Origin: Flavobacteriales bacterium MED-G22
GTDB lineage: Bacteria; Bacteroidota; Bacteroidia; Flavobacteriales; Flavobacteriaceae
Length of the DNA stretch: 35,738 nucleotides
NCBI GenBank assembly: GCA_002457295.1
Contig: NTKF01000010.1
Coordinates: forward strand, 1 to 35,738
Direction: 5' to 3'
Every line of letters starts with the position of its first letter. The first letter of the stretch is position 1. Shown here in pieces: positions 24,873 through 32,686 of this stretch. Both the position numbers and the translations under genes were made by a program. The notes beneath the pieces were generated by a model. The model saw only the letters and a list, made by a program, of their open reading frames with translations, made no database searches and was not told the DNA's origin.

Positions 24873-25721
24873 TTATAAAGAGAGAATCCAATCAACCAAT
24901 AAATCTGACCATCGATCAACAGGGATACCAAGTTTATTCGTACCAAACCCATGCCCTCCCTTACTAAACATGTGCAGATCAGCCTCAGCTCCTGCTGCAA
25001 TCCAATCTTCATAAATAGTCACACTAGGGCTTGCTAATTCTAACGGGTCATCGTTAGCACAGGAAATAAATGCAGGGGGTTTATTGGAGGGCACTTTATG
25101 AGGTGCAACAATAGCCATCCAAGGATATATAGGTGCTATAAAATTGGGTTGATTATTTTCAGTGGCCTCATAGGCAGCTTGCATAGTGACTGCACCACCA
25201 GCAGAAAAGCCCATTAACCCAATCTTATTTGGATCAACTTCATACTTACTTGCATTTTTTCGAATCATCTCAATAGCCCTCAAGGCATCTTTAGTGGAAT
25301 AAGGCAAAATCGTTTTTGCACTATCGACTATGGCAGACGTTTGCCAAAGGTTATCCACCCACTTGATGACAGAACCTTCTCTCGGATACGTTCTGTATTT
25401 CAATACCACTGCCGTTATTCCTTTTGAGGCTAATTTTTTTGCCAGTACAGTACCTTCCTTTTCATAAGCTAGAAAATAAAGCCCACCTCCTGGGCATATC
25501 ACCATTGCTTTATTTGTTTTAGTGTCTCCCTTTGCTTTATATAATTCTATCTCTGGGAGGGAAACATTATCAAGTAAAAGGCCTTCTTTTTTATCTCTCA
25601 CCACACTCCCTTCTCGAAAAGATGTAAAATTCCATTTTTGGTGTTTGACAGGAATTTTCTCTTGTGCATAAGCTAGAGAAAAACAAAAGAGGGAAAGCAA
25701 ATAAAATGATTTCATAATCAT
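24873..25721 (-). CDS. Secreted alpha/beta hydrolase (acetyl/feruloyl esterase-like)
   Basis: 282 residues with a signal peptide (MIMKSFYLLSLFCFSLAYAQ; the ATG two codons later is an equally good start). Hormone-sensitive-lipase/BD-FAE-like motifs: VICPGGGLYFLAYEKEG near the oxyanion site, GLMGFSAGGAV with Ser173, Asp224 or Asp225 in ISCANDDPLE, and His257 in SKGGHGFGT. Such enzymes remove acetyl or feruloyl groups from polysaccharides or act on small esters. It follows the InlB-repeat lipoprotein gene by 56 bases on the same strand, so they may be one transcript. Confidence 0.88.
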   Translation of the reverse strand: MIMKSFYLLSLFCFSLAYAQEKIPVKHQKWNFTSFREGSVVRDKKEGLLLDNVSLPEIELYKAKGDTKTNKAMVICPGGGLYFLAYEKEGTVLAKKLASKGITAVVLKYRTYPREGSVIKWVDNLWQTSAIVDSAKTILPYSTKDALRAIEMIRKNASKYEVDPNKIGLMGFSAGGAVTMQAAYEATENNQPNFIAPIYPWMAIVAPHKVPSNKPPAFISCANDDPLELASPSVTIYEDWIAAGAEADLHMFSKGGHGFGTNKLGIPVDRWSDLLVDWILSL

Positions 25722-25777
25722 CAGTGTTTTGTCGTTGTCTAAATGTACTGTTTTTTGAAAGGAACCTTACTTTAGTT

Positions 25778-26962
25778 TTAGGGAGTGCTTCTTTCGTAAG
25801 AAAAGCCACCCTTTTTACCACCAGACCAGGAAGTGAATTTTAAACTCAAATAAACATCATCCTTAATTAAGTGGACCACTAAATTCTTTCCAACAACATT
25901 TTTCGGTTTGGAAACAGTCGCTCTAAAGGGGCCAAATGAAAGGGAACTAACATCATCAAGAGTACCAATGGCCCATTCGGTACCCACAGGGCTGTTTACT
26001 TTATCGGCATTTTCACTAACGGCTGCGTTATAGATTTGTCCTCCACCATTGCCTCTAGTAATCCAAACAGTTGATGTTAATCGGTCTTGATTTATTTCTA
26101 CGGTGGGATCAGCATTATCTTCTTTTACAAACGACAGAGTTGTCCCCAGCCAATATACAGGACCACTATCTGATACTTCTGGGCTATTATCTTCCTCTGA
26201 AACAATTACAGTAAACAGTGGAGTTAATTCTAAGTCGCTGGTCATTGTTACCGTAATTGTAGTTTCTAAAGAATCATTTCCATCCCAACCGTCGAATTGA
26301 TAGCCCTCTTCAGGCATGGCTGTTATTGAAACGGTTGTTCCCTCTGGAAACTCACCCCCTTGAGTGGATACGGATCCGCCTAGCACAGAAGAAACAGTGA
26401 GGGTGTAAGTTTGAATTTCTTCAAAAAGGGCTTGAAGTGTGAGTGCTGAACTAAGAGTTATTGATAGTGTTGTTTCTACAGAATCATTGCCTACCCATCC
26501 AGAAAATTCATAGCCTTGTTCAGGTGTAGCAGTGATTTCAATTTCGGTTCCTTCTTCAAAAGTACCTCCTGCAGTGGAAACGCTACCTCCCTCTGCCGCA
26601 GTTACTGTAATTGTAAATAGAGAAACAACAGGAGAAAATAGAGCGTTTAGTGTTTGATCTTCGTTTAGAGTAATGGTCAAGCTAGCTTCTTCAGAGTCAA
26701 CACCTTCCCAGCCAGTAAATTCGTATCCTTCATCTGGGGTTGCGGTTATTGTGATTGCTGTGCCTTCATCATAGGTACCTCCATCAGTAGAAACAGTTCC
26801 TCCTTCTGAGGTGGTTACATTGAGTGAATATTGAGGAGTCTCAACAATAGAAGGTTGTTCTATTTGGGTAGGTATGTTGGAGTCTTGTTCTTCGGTGGAA
26901 CATCCTGCTATTAGGAACAAACCAAAGGCAAACAATTGGACTGAGAGGATTTGCTTTTTCAT
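25778..26962 (-). CDS. Lipoprotein with three divergent InlB B-repeats and a C-terminal surface domain
   Basis: 394 residues. The lipoprotein signal ends at LIAGC (Cys21). Three tandem repeats of about 70 residues follow (about 45-114, 115-184, 185-255), each of the form L-x-V-x-x-x-x-GG-x-V-S-T-x-GG-x-x-x-EGT-x-I-x-ITA-x-P-x-x-GY-x-F-x-GW, the divergent InlB B-repeat. The last 140 residues form a separate domain with SSLSFGPFRATVSKPKNVVGKNLVVHLI and ending YLSLKFTSWSGGKKGGFSYERSTP; similar endings occur in many marine Bacteroidota surface proteins as far as I recall, but I cannot name it. Likely displayed on the cell surface as an adhesin or substrate-binding stalk. Upstream of the esterase gene on the same strand. 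Confidence 0.85.
   Translation of the reverse strand: MKKQILSVQLFAFGLFLIAGCSTEEQDSNIPTQIEQPSIVETPQYSLNVTTSEGGTVSTDGGTYDEGTAITITATPDEGYEFTGWEGVDSEEASLTITLNEDQTLNALFSPVVSLFTITVTAAEGGSVSTAGGTFEEGTEIEITATPEQGYEFSGWVGNDSVETTLSITLSSALTLQALFEEIQTYTLTVSSVLGGSVSTQGGEFPEGTTVSITAMPEEGYQFDGWDGNDSLETTITVTMTSDLELTPLFTVIVSEEDNSPEVSDSGPVYWLGTTLSFVKEDNADPTVEINQDRLTSTVWITRGNGGGQIYNAAVSENADKVNSPVGTEWAIGTLDDVSSLSFGPFRATVSKPKNVVGKNLVVHLIKDDVYLSLKFTSWSGGKKGGFSYERSTP
26198..26830 (-). repeat. Three tandem ~210-base coding repeats (InlB B-type)
   Basis: Within the 25778-26962 gene, the coding repeats keep the protein motif GY-x-F-x-GW at a constant spacing of about 70 residues but have diverged at DNA level, so recent slippage is unlikely. 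Confidence 0.75.
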
Positions 26963-27299
26963 AGATAAAATTCAAAATTAAGTAATTGTGAAACCAATCA
27001 ACAACTCTCGTGAATTAAATTATAGTAAATTTCAGGGATACACCAAAAGAGCTTGAAGTAGAAAAGATCATTTTCTTTTAAGAATTTCATTTACAATGAT
27101 ATTGGTCTTTTTGTATTTATTGTACTAAATGCAAAATCATCCATGCTTGCCCCTACATTTAAGAGATAAAATAAAGTCTCTAGTAACTTATTATAAATGA
27201 TTCTTTTAAAAATATAGAGTAAAATGAGCAATATTCTACATACTTTCCACTAGCAAGAAAAGTTTTAACAAAGGTTTTTTTATCTTAACAAAAAAAATT
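26963..27299. other. 337-base divergent intergenic region without a gene
   Basis: AT-rich gap between the InlB-repeat gene and the Big/LVIVD gene. On the minus strand a weak promoter-like TTTG-N21-TAATTTAA lies 35 to 75 bases before the lipoprotein ATG; on the + strand I see no clear promoter. No hairpin, tRNA or small frame was found. Confidence 0.5.
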
Positions 27300-29336
27300 A
27301 TGAGAAATATATTTTTACTATCCCTCTTATTATTCTTTTCCAAAAGTGCTCTTTCTCAAGACAGGACCATCGTTTCTGATCTTGAAAACCTCACACTTGA
27401 TATAGGGCAACTTTATAAACCCGTTTCTGACATTGTTTTTTCTGACGGAAGTAAGGGAGATTGTACAAGGATTATATATTACCAAAAAAAAGGGGTGTTG
27501 AGCTCCGGTAAATCAATAACCTTTGATAGAGCTGCAGGCACACTCAAGGCAAATGAACCAGGGACCCATGAAGTTATTGCTGTTTGTATTGACTCTAATG
27601 GAAAAAGACTCACTAGGGCATTTAATGTATTTGTGAACTACCCCAAGATTAAAGAAGTGAAGCTTTCTGTTGATGAAGACAACATATATGAAGGGAATTA
27701 TGTGCCCCTTTCTTATGAAATTACAGATGAACTAAACAATAAAAGAACAATTGATTATTGGAATTATGATGATGCATTTAAATACTTATTAAAGGTGGGA
27801 GTTTCTTTAAAGGCAAGTAATGATAAAATCAAAATTGATGGATCTAATAATATTTTAGCTCTTGAAGAAGGGACCACAACATTGATTGCCTCTTTTGATG
27901 GAATTACAGCAAAAATGGAGTTAAATATTAAAAAGAATCCAGTTTCAAAAGTAGACCTCACTTCAGACGCTCAAAATGTTAGGTCAGGTAATGTGATCAA
28001 TTTTAGTGCCACCTCATTTGACAATAGAGGTAAAATCGTTGAAAATATTCCAGTTGAATTTTCTTTCACAGGTAAAGCTTTTGATAAAAGTAACTCAGCT
28101 TCAGGATTAATAATGGAAGACGGAAGATTTGTGGGTGATGTGCCTGGAAAATATATTATTTCGGCGCGAGTAGGAAATGTATCAGCTTCAAAAATTGTGA
28201 ATGTTTTTCCAAGAAATGTCAAGCGAGAAGTGACCAGCGTTGGGTCAGGTCTTGTCAATGACAAACACACCTCAGATTTTTGGATTTTTGAGGGTATTGA
28301 TGGGGGCGACTATGGAGTCACTGGCACATGGGGGGCAGATGGTACCGCCTATTTTTGGGATGTGAGTGATCCATCAAACTTAAAAAAAATAGATAGTGTT
28401 CAAGTTGATGCCAGAACAGTAAATGACGTAAAAGTGTCTAAAGATGGTAAAATATGCGTACTCAGTCGTGAAGGGGCCTCCAATAGAAAAAATGGAATGA
28501 TACTCATTGATGTAACCAATCCTAGGGAGGTCAAAATTATTTCTGAATACACAAAAAACCTCACAGGAGGAGTCCACAACGTGTTTATAGATAAAAATCA
28601 TATCTATGCCTTGAGCAATGCCGAACGGTATTATGTCATCAATATTGATGACCCTAAGAACCCAAAAGAAGTAGGGATGTTTGAGTTAGACAAAGAAGGG
28701 CAGTCTATTCATGATGTTTGGATAGAAAATGGGATAGCGTATTCCTCCAATTGGAGCGATGGGGTTTATCTAGTTGATGTAGGCAATGGAGTAGCAGGAG
28801 GATCACCTTCAAACCCGGTTTCTTTTGGAAATTATTCTTATGCTAGTGGTGCCCATCATGCTACCTTTCCTTATAAAAGCAAATCAACTGGAAAATTCTA
28901 CACTGTTTTAGGTGACGAAATTTTTCCAAATGGAGTGAATCCAAAAGGTACAAACGAGACAGCAGGTTTTCTTCATTTTGTAGATTTTTCTGATGTCAAT
29001 AATCCTATTGAAGTGGCTCGTTATGAGCTCCCTGGACATGGCTCACATAATTATTGGATTGAAGACGACATTTTATACGTCGCCATGTATACGGGTGGTT
29101 TAAGAATAGTTGACTTAAGTGGTGATTTATTAGGGGACCTCTATAAACAAGGGAGAGAAATTGGTTATTTATTGACGGGCACGCCTGACGGTTATATTCC
29201 AAATGACACCATGGTTTGGGGCGCTCAGCTCTATAAAGACCATGTGTTTTATTCCGATTTTAATTCTGGACTTGGAGTAGCCAAGGTTTCAACTAGTAAA
29301 CCAGATTCTAGTAAGACCAATCAACATCTGGATTAA
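27300..29336 (+). CDS. Surface/periplasmic protein with Ig-like domains and LVIVD propeller
   Basis: 678 residues, signal peptide to about residue 19 (..KSALSQ). The first half has Big/cadherin-like Ig folds: about 20-110, about 115-210 (KIKEVKLSVDEDNIYEGNYVPLSYEIT...) and about 215-305 (VSKVDLTSDAQNVRSGNVINFSATSFDNRGK). The second half (about 320-665) is a propeller of LVIVD-type repeats: AYFWDVSDPSNLKKID, MILIDVTNPREVKII, YYVINIDDPKNPKEVG, VYLVDVGN, LHFVDFSDVNNPIEVARY, LRIVDLSGDL. His residues cluster between blades (GGVHNV, QSIHDVW, GAHHATF, GHGSHNYW), possibly a metal site. First gene of a same-strand group with the YVTN propeller, 45 bases upstream of it. Confidence 0.85.
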   Translation: MRNIFLLSLLLFFSKSALSQDRTIVSDLENLTLDIGQLYKPVSDIVFSDGSKGDCTRIIYYQKKGVLSSGKSITFDRAAGTLKANEPGTHEVIAVCIDSNGKRLTRAFNVFVNYPKIKEVKLSVDEDNIYEGNYVPLSYEITDELNNKRTIDYWNYDDAFKYLLKVGVSLKASNDKIKIDGSNNILALEEGTTTLIASFDGITAKMELNIKKNPVSKVDLTSDAQNVRSGNVINFSATSFDNRGKIVENIPVEFSFTGKAFDKSNSASGLIMEDGRFVGDVPGKYIISARVGNVSASKIVNVFPRNVKREVTSVGSGLVNDKHTSDFWIFEGIDGGDYGVTGTWGADGTAYFWDVSDPSNLKKIDSVQVDARTVNDVKVSKDGKICVLSREGASNRKNGMILIDVTNPREVKIISEYTKNLTGGVHNVFIDKNHIYALSNAERYYVINIDDPKNPKEVGMFELDKEGQSIHDVWIENGIAYSSNWSDGVYLVDVGNGVAGGSPSNPVSFGNYSYASGAHHATFPYKSKSTGKFYTVLGDEIFPNGVNPKGTNETAGFLHFVDFSDVNNPIEVARYELPGHGSHNYWIEDDILYVAMYTGGLRIVDLSGDLLGDLYKQGREIGYLLTGTPDGYIPNDTMVWGAQLYKDHVFYSDFNSGLGVAKVSTSKPDSSKTNQHLD

Positions 29337-29381
29337 TTTTCAAGATCAAATAGCAATTGTATTCTCTCTTAACTAAAAAAT

Positions 29382-30530
29382 ATGAAATCTAATTTATTGA
29401 AGTTTAATGGACACTGTATTTCCAGTTATGCAAAGTGGGTCATGAGAGGGAGCATTTTTTTCTTTTTTTTTATGGTGCAAAGTGTCTATGCGCAAAATTA
29501 TTATCTCTATGTAGCTTCAGAATCGGACGACACAGTATCGCTACTAAAGTTTGACGGAACAACTATTGTTGAAAAAGAAAGAATCGATGTGGGTTCTTAT
29601 CCCACAGAAATAGAAGGGCCTCATGGCATTACAATTGACCCCAATGGCAGGTATTGGTATGTCACTCTTGCCCATGGAACTCCTTATGGCAAGCTTGTCA
29701 AATATTCAACAGCAACAAACCAAGTTGTTGATGAAACCACTTTAGGACTTTTTCCTGCGTCAATGCAAATTTCAAAAGTAACGGGTTTTCTATACTGTGT
29801 GAATTTTAACTTACACGGAGACATGAAGCCCTCATCTGTTTCTGTAGTAGATCCAGAAACGATGACCGAAATTGTGCAAATCAAAACCGGAAGTATGCCA
29901 CACGGGTCTAGACTTTCAAGAGATGGTCTTAAACAATATTCTGTGGCCATGATGTCTGGGGAGTTGTTTGAAATAGATGCATTAGCACTTGAAGTGACTA
30001 GAAGGCTAGACCTTGAAGATCATACTTCAATGGACCATTCAAAAGGAGATCATCATAAAATGGGAATGAAAAAGGGAGGTATGAAACATTCTAAAATAAA
30101 ACCCACATGGGTTATCCCGCACCCAGAAGGGAAAATTGCTTATGTTGCCGGAAACGGATCTGATGAAATTATTGAAGTAGACCTTGAAAAGTGGAAAATC
30201 TCAAAAAGAATAAAAGCTGAAAAAGGGCCCTACAATGTAGAAATATCTCCTGACGGAAAATATATGATCGCTACCCTAAAAAGTATAGGAAAAACAGCAA
30301 TTTGGGACCTCAAAAAAGGGTCTTTAATAAAGACCATAACAAACTCTACCGCTATTCCCCATGGCATAGCCATTTCTAGTGATAGTAAATATGCCTTCAT
30401 TTCTGTTGAGGGAATTGGTGGTGAACCAGGTATTGTTGATGTTATCAACCTTGAAAATAAAACTCTAGTAGATCAGGTAGAAATAGGAAAACAAGCGGGT
30501 GGAATTGCTTTTTGGAAAAAAGAGAGTTGA
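29382..30530 (+). CDS. YVTN beta-propeller protein with His/Met-rich loop
   Basis: 382 residues. A hydrophobic export segment at 24-38 ends in YAQ; starting at the internal ATG (residue 21) would give a more usual signal peptide. Propeller blades of the YVTN/lactonase-like type run from about 40: YYLYVASESDDTVSLLKFDG, GPHGITIDPNGRYWYVTLAHG, KIAYVAGNGSDEIIEVDLEKW, GPYNVEISPDGKYMIATLKS, PHGIAISSDSKYAFISVEG. Between blades, residues about 214-236 form an insert with five His and four Met (HTSMDHSKGDHHKMGMKK then GGMKHS), typical of copper-binding loops. With the neighbouring DCC and PepSY-type genes this suggests a metal-related envelope function, by inference. Confidence 0.85.
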   Translation: MKSNLLKFNGHCISSYAKWVMRGSIFFFFFMVQSVYAQNYYLYVASESDDTVSLLKFDGTTIVEKERIDVGSYPTEIEGPHGITIDPNGRYWYVTLAHGTPYGKLVKYSTATNQVVDETTLGLFPASMQISKVTGFLYCVNFNLHGDMKPSSVSVVDPETMTEIVQIKTGSMPHGSRLSRDGLKQYSVAMMSGELFEIDALALEVTRRLDLEDHTSMDHSKGDHHKMGMKKGGMKHSKIKPTWVIPHPEGKIAYVAGNGSDEIIEVDLEKWKISKRIKAEKGPYNVEISPDGKYMIATLKSIGKTAIWDLKKGSLIKTITNSTAIPHGIAISSDSKYAFISVEGIGGEPGIVDVINLENKTLVDQVEIGKQAGGIAFWKKES

Positions 30531-30653
30531 AAATTTATATACACCGCCGTATTCAATTCTTTTAAACAATCAAAGAGTTCCTGAAGGGCGGGAGCTTACA
30601 GTCCTAAAAAGAGATTAACAACAAAAATAATAATATACAACTTTAGATAAGTT

Positions 30654-31064
30654 TTGACTTTGGAAAAAGTAATACTTTATTTTGATGGACACTGTGTTTT
30701 GTGTAATTGGTGGGTGAGGTGGCTTTGTAAAATAGACAAAAAAAATATTTTCTTTTTTTCAACCCTAGAACTTATAAGCGAGAGTGAAAAAAATAGGCTT
30801 CCCTTAGAAAATCCAAAGATAGACTCTGTCATTGTTTGGGATCAAAAGTCACAACCAAAAGTGGAAGCAGAAGCCATTTTATATATCATAAAAAGGATAG
30901 GAGGCCTGTGGAGTATTTTTCTTATTTTTAAATTGATACCTCTTCAATTATTGAATAAGCTATATCGTTTAATTGCAAGAAATCGAAAAAAATGGTTTGG
31001 ATCTTACACCAAGTGCCCTTTGCCAGAAAAAAAAATAAAACATAAGTTTTTGTCTCCTCAATAA
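30654..31064 (+). CDS. DCC family thiol-disulfide oxidoreductase-like protein (DUF393)
   Basis: 136 residues. There is no ATG before the defining motif, so translation must begin at a TTG (30654 or 30660). The motif YFDGHCVLCNWWVRWLCK carries the D-G-x-C-x-L-C signature, with Cys at about 14 and 17, and a helical middle with EAEAILYIIKRIGGLW follows, standard for DUF393. The C-terminus is basic (KCPLPEKKIKHKFL). Family members are small thioredoxin-like proteins thought to act in thiol redox, but few are characterised. It lies between the YVTN propeller (123 bases upstream) and the PepSY-type gene (42 bases downstream). Confidence 0.87.
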   Translation: MTLEKVILYFDGHCVLCNWWVRWLCKIDKKNIFFFSTLELISESEKNRLPLENPKIDSVIVWDQKSQPKVEAEAILYIIKRIGGLWSIFLIFKLIPLQLLNKLYRLIARNRKKWFGSYTKCPLPEKKIKHKFLSPQ

Positions 31065-31106
31065 GTGTGTAATAAATAGATTTGTAAAACGTAAATACTG
31101 ATAATA

Positions 31107-31616
31107 ATGAAAAAAAATTCTAATTATTACTTTCGAATCTTTCACCGTTATTTAGGGTTTTATTTGGTTGGAATTATGGCCGTCTACGCTATTAGTGGCA
31201 TTACTTTGATCTTTAGAAAAACGGATGCTTTTAAGGATAATGTTGAAATAAAAGCACAACTTGAAAGAGCACTAGAGCTCCCAGCTTTGGAAAAGGCGCT
31301 AAACATAGGAAAATTGGAAATAACGAAAGAGGAAAATAACATGGTTTATTTTGATGGGGGACAATACAATAAGCAAAATGGTGAAGTCATTTATCATCAA
31401 ATGCAGCTGCCTTATGTGCTAAGTAAAATGCAAAAGTTGCACAAGGCAACTACAAAAAGTCCAGTGTATTGGCTAAATATCTTTTTTGGAGTCTCATTGC
31501 TCTTTTTTGTTATCTCTGCATTTTGGATGTTTTTACCCGAAACCGCCATTTTTAAGAAGGGAGTTGTTTTTTCTCTTTTAGGAATTATTATGACATTCAT
31601 TATACTATTTATTTAA
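31107..31616 (+). CDS. PepSY-associated membrane protein, short
   Basis: 169 residues. The N-terminus YYFRIFHRYLGFYLVGIMAVYAISGITLIFRK is the first helix of the PepSY-associated TM family, with the conserved R-x-x-H-R-Y/W-L-G. An extracytoplasmic stretch of about 80 residues (ELPALEKALNIGKLEITKEENNMVYFDGGQYN) resembles a PepSY-like domain, and two more helices end the protein (about 120-145 and 150-169). It is shorter than the usual PepSY TM proteins, which are often linked to iron-siderophore reduction. Last gene of the 27.3-31.6 kb group. Confidence 0.8.
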   Translation: MKKNSNYYFRIFHRYLGFYLVGIMAVYAISGITLIFRKTDAFKDNVEIKAQLERALELPALEKALNIGKLEITKEENNMVYFDGGQYNKQNGEVIYHQMQLPYVLSKMQKLHKATTKSPVYWLNIFFGVSLLFFVISAFWMFLPETAIFKKGVVFSLLGIIMTFIILFI

Positions 31617-31858
31617 TAGTCTTTAATAAACACTTTTCATCTTCGCATTGGGTTGTTTTTTATGTTTTAGAAAAACACACCTTATAAATTAAATAGGTTG
31701 AACTGCAGGTTTAACCATTAATAGAAATTATTGGCGTAGGGTCTAAATGCGTTTAAATAATTTGATTAGATAGTATATTCAATATTTCAATCACTATATT
31801 TAAATTCTTCTTTGTCAATAGCCACAACAGAAGCTCGATTGCATACTAAATTAATTTA

Positions 31859-32665
31859 ATGATCAACACGAAATGCCTAAGGCCAATTGCCTATGAAAAT
31901 TTAATTAGAATTGGAAGATCAAATGACGGAGGTTATGTTATTCCTGAAAAAATATTTTCTATCTGTGACGGACTTTTATCTTATGGAATAAATAAAGACT
32001 GGTCGTTTGAAAAAGATTTTTGGAAAAGAAGCCCTAAGGCGACAATTCATTGCTATGATCACACCATACATTTCTTATCATTGTTGAAATTTTCATTTAA
32101 GTCGTTTCTATTAAGCGTTATATATTTGGTGTTATTAGATAGAATACGATTTTTAAAGGCGTTTAATGGGCTTTTTGTTCTTCCAGACTACTATTCCTTT
32201 TTTAAAGGAAATAGAACTTATTTCAAAAAGAGAATTTGGAATGTTACACAGAAAAATGACATTACAGTAGATGACACTCTAAATGTTATTTCTCAGGCAG
32301 GTTCAAAAAATATATTTATCAAAATGGATATTGAAACGGCAGAATATACTGTTCTCCATTCAGTATTAAATACAAAAATGAATATTGTTGGACTGGCTAT
32401 TGAATTTCATAAAATTGACCACTACGATAAAGAGTTTAACGCTTTAATAAATGCCTTTTTACACCACTATTATATTGTACACATCCATGGTAATAATTAC
32501 TCAAGAGTAATAAAGGGAGGCGATTTTTCGTCAACAGTTGAAATTACTTTTTTACATAAAAAATATGTGAATAGAACCGTAGAAATATCAACTAAGAACT
32601 ATCCCATTGAGGGGCTTGATCAACCAAATAGATTTTCAAGACCAGATCATGAATTAAGGTTTTAG
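31859..32665 (+). CDS. FkbM/METTL24-like methyltransferase
   Basis: 268 residues. N-terminal RIGRSNDGGYVIP and LLSYGINKDWSFEKDFWKRSP correspond to the first glycine-rich strand-loop of FkbM/METTL24-like methyltransferases, and IFIKMDIETAEYTVLHSVL matches the K-M-D-I-E-G-x-E motif that follows the SAM pocket (here Ala replaces the usual Gly). HGNNY and VEITFLHKKYV complete the fold. The insert around residues 75-115 is hydrophobic and basic. Such enzymes usually methylate sugars or lipids. No polysaccharide gene cluster is nearby. It converges with the DUF4157 gene, 21 bases apart, without a visible hairpin. Confidence 0.78.
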   Translation: MINTKCLRPIAYENLIRIGRSNDGGYVIPEKIFSICDGLLSYGINKDWSFEKDFWKRSPKATIHCYDHTIHFLSLLKFSFKSFLLSVIYLVLLDRIRFLKAFNGLFVLPDYYSFFKGNRTYFKKRIWNVTQKNDITVDDTLNVISQAGSKNIFIKMDIETAEYTVLHSVLNTKMNIVGLAIEFHKIDHYDKEFNALINAFLHHYYIVHIHGNNYSRVIKGGDFSSTVEITFLHKKYVNRTVEISTKNYPIEGLDQPNRFSRPDHELRF

Positions 32666-32686
32666 AATGTAAAATCAATTTAAAGC

